This document shows positions 60,527 through 64,000 of a DNA stretch of 64,000 nucleotides, in pieces. Below the pieces are notes generated by a model. That model saw nothing but the letters and a program-made list of their open reading frames with translations, did no database searches and was not told where the DNA came from. Numbering within the stretch: position 1 is the first letter of the stretch; each line of letters opens with the position of its first letter. The translations under genes were made by a program, and so were the position numbers. Origin of the DNA: Craterostigma plantagineum (Eukaryota; Streptophyta; Magnoliopsida; Lamiales; Linderniaceae); NCBI GenBank assembly GCA_027422505.1, contig JAPQWV010000660.1, positions 186,001 through 250,000 of the forward strand, read 5' to 3'.

Positions 60527-63033
60527 TCAGACCAAATTCTGGATAATCTTGGAGAGAGATGAATAGGTTCCAACAACAGATGATATGATGCCCACTGTGA
60601 TGACCACTATGCACATAGCGCCCTACAAAATCAAAAGGAAAAGAATCGTTGTAATAATAATCTTCTTGTCTGACCTGTAAAAAGCTTTTTACCTGTAATA
60701 AGCTGATCTTCCCTTTCAAGATGCTCAAGTAGCACGCACATGGAAGAATCAATGTCTGAGGAGAAAAGGCACAAACAAACGACACATTCGTTTCATTTCT
60801 TCGTACACATTTGTTAGTCTACGATTTCAAAAAACTCAAGAGATGACTTACGACGAGCATCGTGAAAAACGCTCCGATCAGCGACATCACAAGACCTGAA
60901 TACAATTACACATTCTTTTTCATTCCTCCTCATATATAGACACGTAATAGTACGTAGAGAGGCGGGGAAAAAAAGAAAATGATCACCGAAAAAAGGCACG
61001 GATACTCCGACGAGCAGCGTAGAAAGGACCAAAGCAGTCCTAATGAGCATCGAATAAGCGCGAAACTTGACGTGCCTCGAGGGCACCAATTCCTCGAGGC
61101 ACATAGCCACGGGCGACATTGTCAGCGCATATTTCGTAAATGGATTCACCACCGTAGTCCACACGGCTATCTTAGACGCGACTAAATCTTTCGGCATGTT
61201 GAGCGTGAACTGAGACTCCGATGAATCTCCGAACATCGAGTATCCCATGACGGCAACCGCGGCGTACATCACCGTGCAAATCCCAAAGCTGCATGTACTT
61301 ACATATAAATTAAACATTTGTGTGTTACAATAATACAAGATTGATAGTTGTACCTCGTGAGAAGCACAGCAGGGTAGTGGTTAGGCTTGTCGAGGGACGT
61401 GTAGATGTTGGGAAAAACTGCATGGCCCGAATAGCAGTAACCGTAGAGGCCGATAGCCACTGGGAGCGTAGAGAGGTTCAGCGTCGTCTGCTTGGATTCG
61501 AAGCCGACTTGATCGACTAGGCCGGCCCAAAACAGGCAAGCCACGACCAAGATCGATGCAATTACTCCACCAGCTTTATGGCAAAGAAAACAGAAAGGGA
61601 AAAAATATGTGTGAAGAAGAAGTAATGGGAATTTAGGTGGATGGCGATTTTTTTTACCAGATATGTAGCTGAGGACGCTGAGGTCTTTCAACCATACGGT
61701 TGGCAGAACGGCGAGGGCGGTCATTACGGCGAAGAGATGCTTAGAGTCCAATGTCAGCGGTCCGAGGCTTAAGTGCGCGTTTGGGAATAAGGACGACAAG
61801 TTGTCGCTCTCCAATATGATATACTCGACGCAGCAAGCCTGCCGTGAGACAACAATGCAAAAGCGTTAAAGAGTTTTTTCTTCTTTTCTTCGAATTGGCG
61901 CAGCGCAGAAGAAGTACTTACGTATAACTCCACGTACAGAACGATCTGCATCCACGTTAAAGGAAGACTAATCAAACGCCGACTCGTATGGAGCTTTTAA
62001 ATGGCTATGCAAACAAAGGGAAAGATGAGGCGACACGTACAGAGATGGCGACGCGTCCCTTTGTACCGAAAGCAGCTTGTCCAATGTCGGGATAGGTCTC
62101 GAGGCCGGGCTGGCTGTCCAAACAGTACCTTAACAGAATCCCCGTGTAATAAGAAAGCAGAGCAAATACCAACAGTATAGAAAGCCCCAGCCATCCTCCT
62201 TGCTTTACTGCGTAAGGAGTCGAAAGAATCCCAACTCCACAGAGAACGTTCATCCCTGCGTATAGAAAAAAAGAAAACAAGCTCTCCATTCATTCCCTCG
62301 AAACAACTTCAAACCCCCATTTCAATATGATATATACTACTACCTAACCTACCATTTAAAACTGCTTGCCCGAACGAGCTGTTGCGAGGGACGGAGGGCC
62401 CGTGGGCAGCCGCCGATGGCTTTCCGTCGGGGGTTATCTTTTGTAAGCTAGACTTTCTAGAAGGCGGTAGGGGTGGGAGGAGAGAATGAGAGCTTCGCCT
62501 ATCTTTGGGCTTTGCTTCTTCGTCTTTAGTTGGGATTACAAGAGGCTCGTTGAGAGTAGTAGGGAGTATCTCGGGCGTGTGCCTCCTCGTAAGAAACGAA
62601 CCACTAAGGTGGGATAATGGCGATTGACCGAGGAAGTTTAGGCTCGGAGATGGAACGCTGCTGTACAGATCGATGGATTGCCTGCCATGCCATTAAAAAA
62701 ACCAACAAACATGGTATGTTAGAAAGCCTTTTATCAGAAAAGACCACGATGGATTCAAAGAATTGGGCTTGCTTGAGTACTCACATGAGTAGAAGGAAAT
62801 GAAAGGGAAAACATAATCAATCACCTGTAACTTTGAGGCCACGATGGATTCAAAGAATTGGGCTTGCTTCCCCGGCGAGCATCTTCATCGTGCTCGTCCG
62901 AGTAATTGGAAGAATCTGAATCGTTTTCGTCTTCGTTATCTGAAGCTTTATCGTCGAATAATGGCTGCTTCTCCTCGTCTTCTTCTTCTTCGCTATCTAT
63001 GTAGAAGCTCTTCTCAGACACGGAGTTGTTCAT
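60527..63033 (-). CDS. AVT1: Vacuolar amino-acid transporter, AVT1 family (AAAP)
   Basis: Predicted 560-aa multi-pass transporter of the amino acid/auxin permease family; AVT1 members move neutral amino acids across the vacuolar membrane. Exons 62825-63033, 62353-62681, 62255-62041, 61922-61945 (24 bp), 61658-61838, 61354-61573, 60987-61288, 60852-60895, 60693-60755 and 60527-60622 join in phase. The first ~175 residues are acidic and Ser/Pro-rich and cytosolic, typical of AVT1. The membrane part begins SSFGQAVLNGMNVLCGVGIL, the AAAP signature, with about ten helices through ILPCACYLSILKGKI to a final helix, ending SKIIQNLV. ATG at 63033 precedes the acidic tail; earlier in-frame sequence starts with TTG. 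The frame is intact. The exact subgroup (A-J) is not assigned. Confidence 0.92.
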
Positions 63034-64000
63034 TGCTTTTTCTCTACTTCTCAATCTTCAAAATTCTATCTGTACGAGACAAACAAAGGGGCGCCTCTTC
63101 AAGTGTTTGTGATTTTTAAGGTTGGAAGAACACAGACTTGAACTGAGTGCAACTTGTTATATAGTCTACAAAGACATGATGAGTAGTGCTCTAAATGATG
63201 AAAATGATCCGAAGTAATGATGGCTGCATAAGGTTAGAACACACAAGTAAGTGGATAGAAATGATGATGTAATTACATGCTTATCATTAGGTAGTTATCT
63301 AATAATATAATGACACCCACCATCCAATCCTGAATGAAAATGATATATATGTAATTGGTACTTTGCAAGAGAATCAGTGTTCAATGGGCAACTCAAACTT
63401 ATACCAAGATCTGAGCCCACGTGACGACGGCTCTACTTCCTGTCAAGTTGGTCTTAAAATATATACATTAATTCTAAGTAAGGTTAATCATGCAAAGAAA
63501 GCGAAATGGCAATAAGAGACCTCGGCCAATGAGATAATTAGTTATTAGTGGTGAGCGATTAATTAAAAATGCAAAAAAAAAAAAAGAGAGAGATATTATG
63601 GGGGATAGATAAATAAGCAAATCTAATGTTGCTATATCACCACAGCAACTTGAAAGCTTCACCGCTGACCCTGCCCTTTCAAAGCTTCCAAACTATACTT
63701 AGCAACTTGTGATTCACAAAGAGCTATCATTACTAAATTCACCCAAGATATGTTTGGTACTAAAATGTTGTAATTTTTTTCAAGATAATGTACATTTCTC
63801 GAAACCATAAACGGAATCGATAGAAGAATTACCTAATACGAAGAGATTAATAATGCCGAGGGACTTTACCCTTTTTTTTTTCCGAACCTTAACCTCAAGG
63901 ACATCCCGCCGTATTTCGTTCTTTTGCCCCTTTTTATTAACTTTTTTATTAATGAGTCGAAACAATCTCCGATAAGAAACAAAGTGATAAATAGGACATT
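63034..64000. other. AVT1-like 5' flank to window end
   Basis: Upstream promoter region and AT-rich sequence. Short open frames (63474-63662, 63780-63965) have no domain. No gene is supported. Confidence 0.45.

Overview
The window is nuclear DNA from a flowering plant, most likely a core eudicot. It is AT-rich and carries spliced genes with plant GT-AG introns, plant-only families (ATL RING-H2, AHL, subfamily A GATA, class XI myosin, SULTR4, SPD1/Ycf45) and plant DNA transposons. The species cannot be fixed from the sequence alone. Exon coordinates below were read by hand from splice sites and checked for reading phase; no alignment or RNA evidence was available.

Layout. 1-0.82 kb: first exon of a SULTR4-type sulfate transporter on the minus strand, cut by the window edge. 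1.5-4.9 kb: transposon cluster (Tourist-like MITE, degenerate repeats, a non-autonomous Mutator-like element with a foldback core, a Stowaway MITE). 5.7-7.7 kb: AT-hook/PPC gene (+). 8.5-18.8 kb: class XI myosin (-) with at least 37 coding exons. 19.8-26 kb: ATL RING-H2 (-), DIVARICATA-type MYB (-), ribosomal protein eS17 (-) and a second ATL-like RING-H2 gene (+). 26.4-30.9 kb: large RING-HC protein (-). 31.0-39.3 kb: an 8.3-kb Mutator-like element (MULE) with a perfect 9-bp target duplication. It carries an intact transposase and a DUF1985/ULP1-type cysteine protease gene, and four GC-rich arrays of one short motif. 41.8-44.2 kb: triple-KH RNA-binding protein (+, BTR1-like). 44.9-46.4 kb: PP2A B'/B56 subunit (-). 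47.3-50.2 kb: SPD1/Ycf45-like plastid ATPase (-). 51.4-52.6 kb: GATA factor (-). 53-59 kb: gene-poor, with an hAT derivative, a Stowaway MITE and a minisatellite. 59.5-60.2 kb: NATA-like GNAT acetyltransferase (-). 60.5-63.0 kb: AVT1-type vacuolar amino-acid transporter (-).

The host genes are individually regulated housekeeping or regulatory genes, not an operon or cluster. The most notable object is the MULE. Its two genes start near opposite ends and read inward, both have GC-rich arrays in or near their 5' parts, and the left end lies within about 160 bp of the inferred 5' UTR intron of the neighbouring RING gene.
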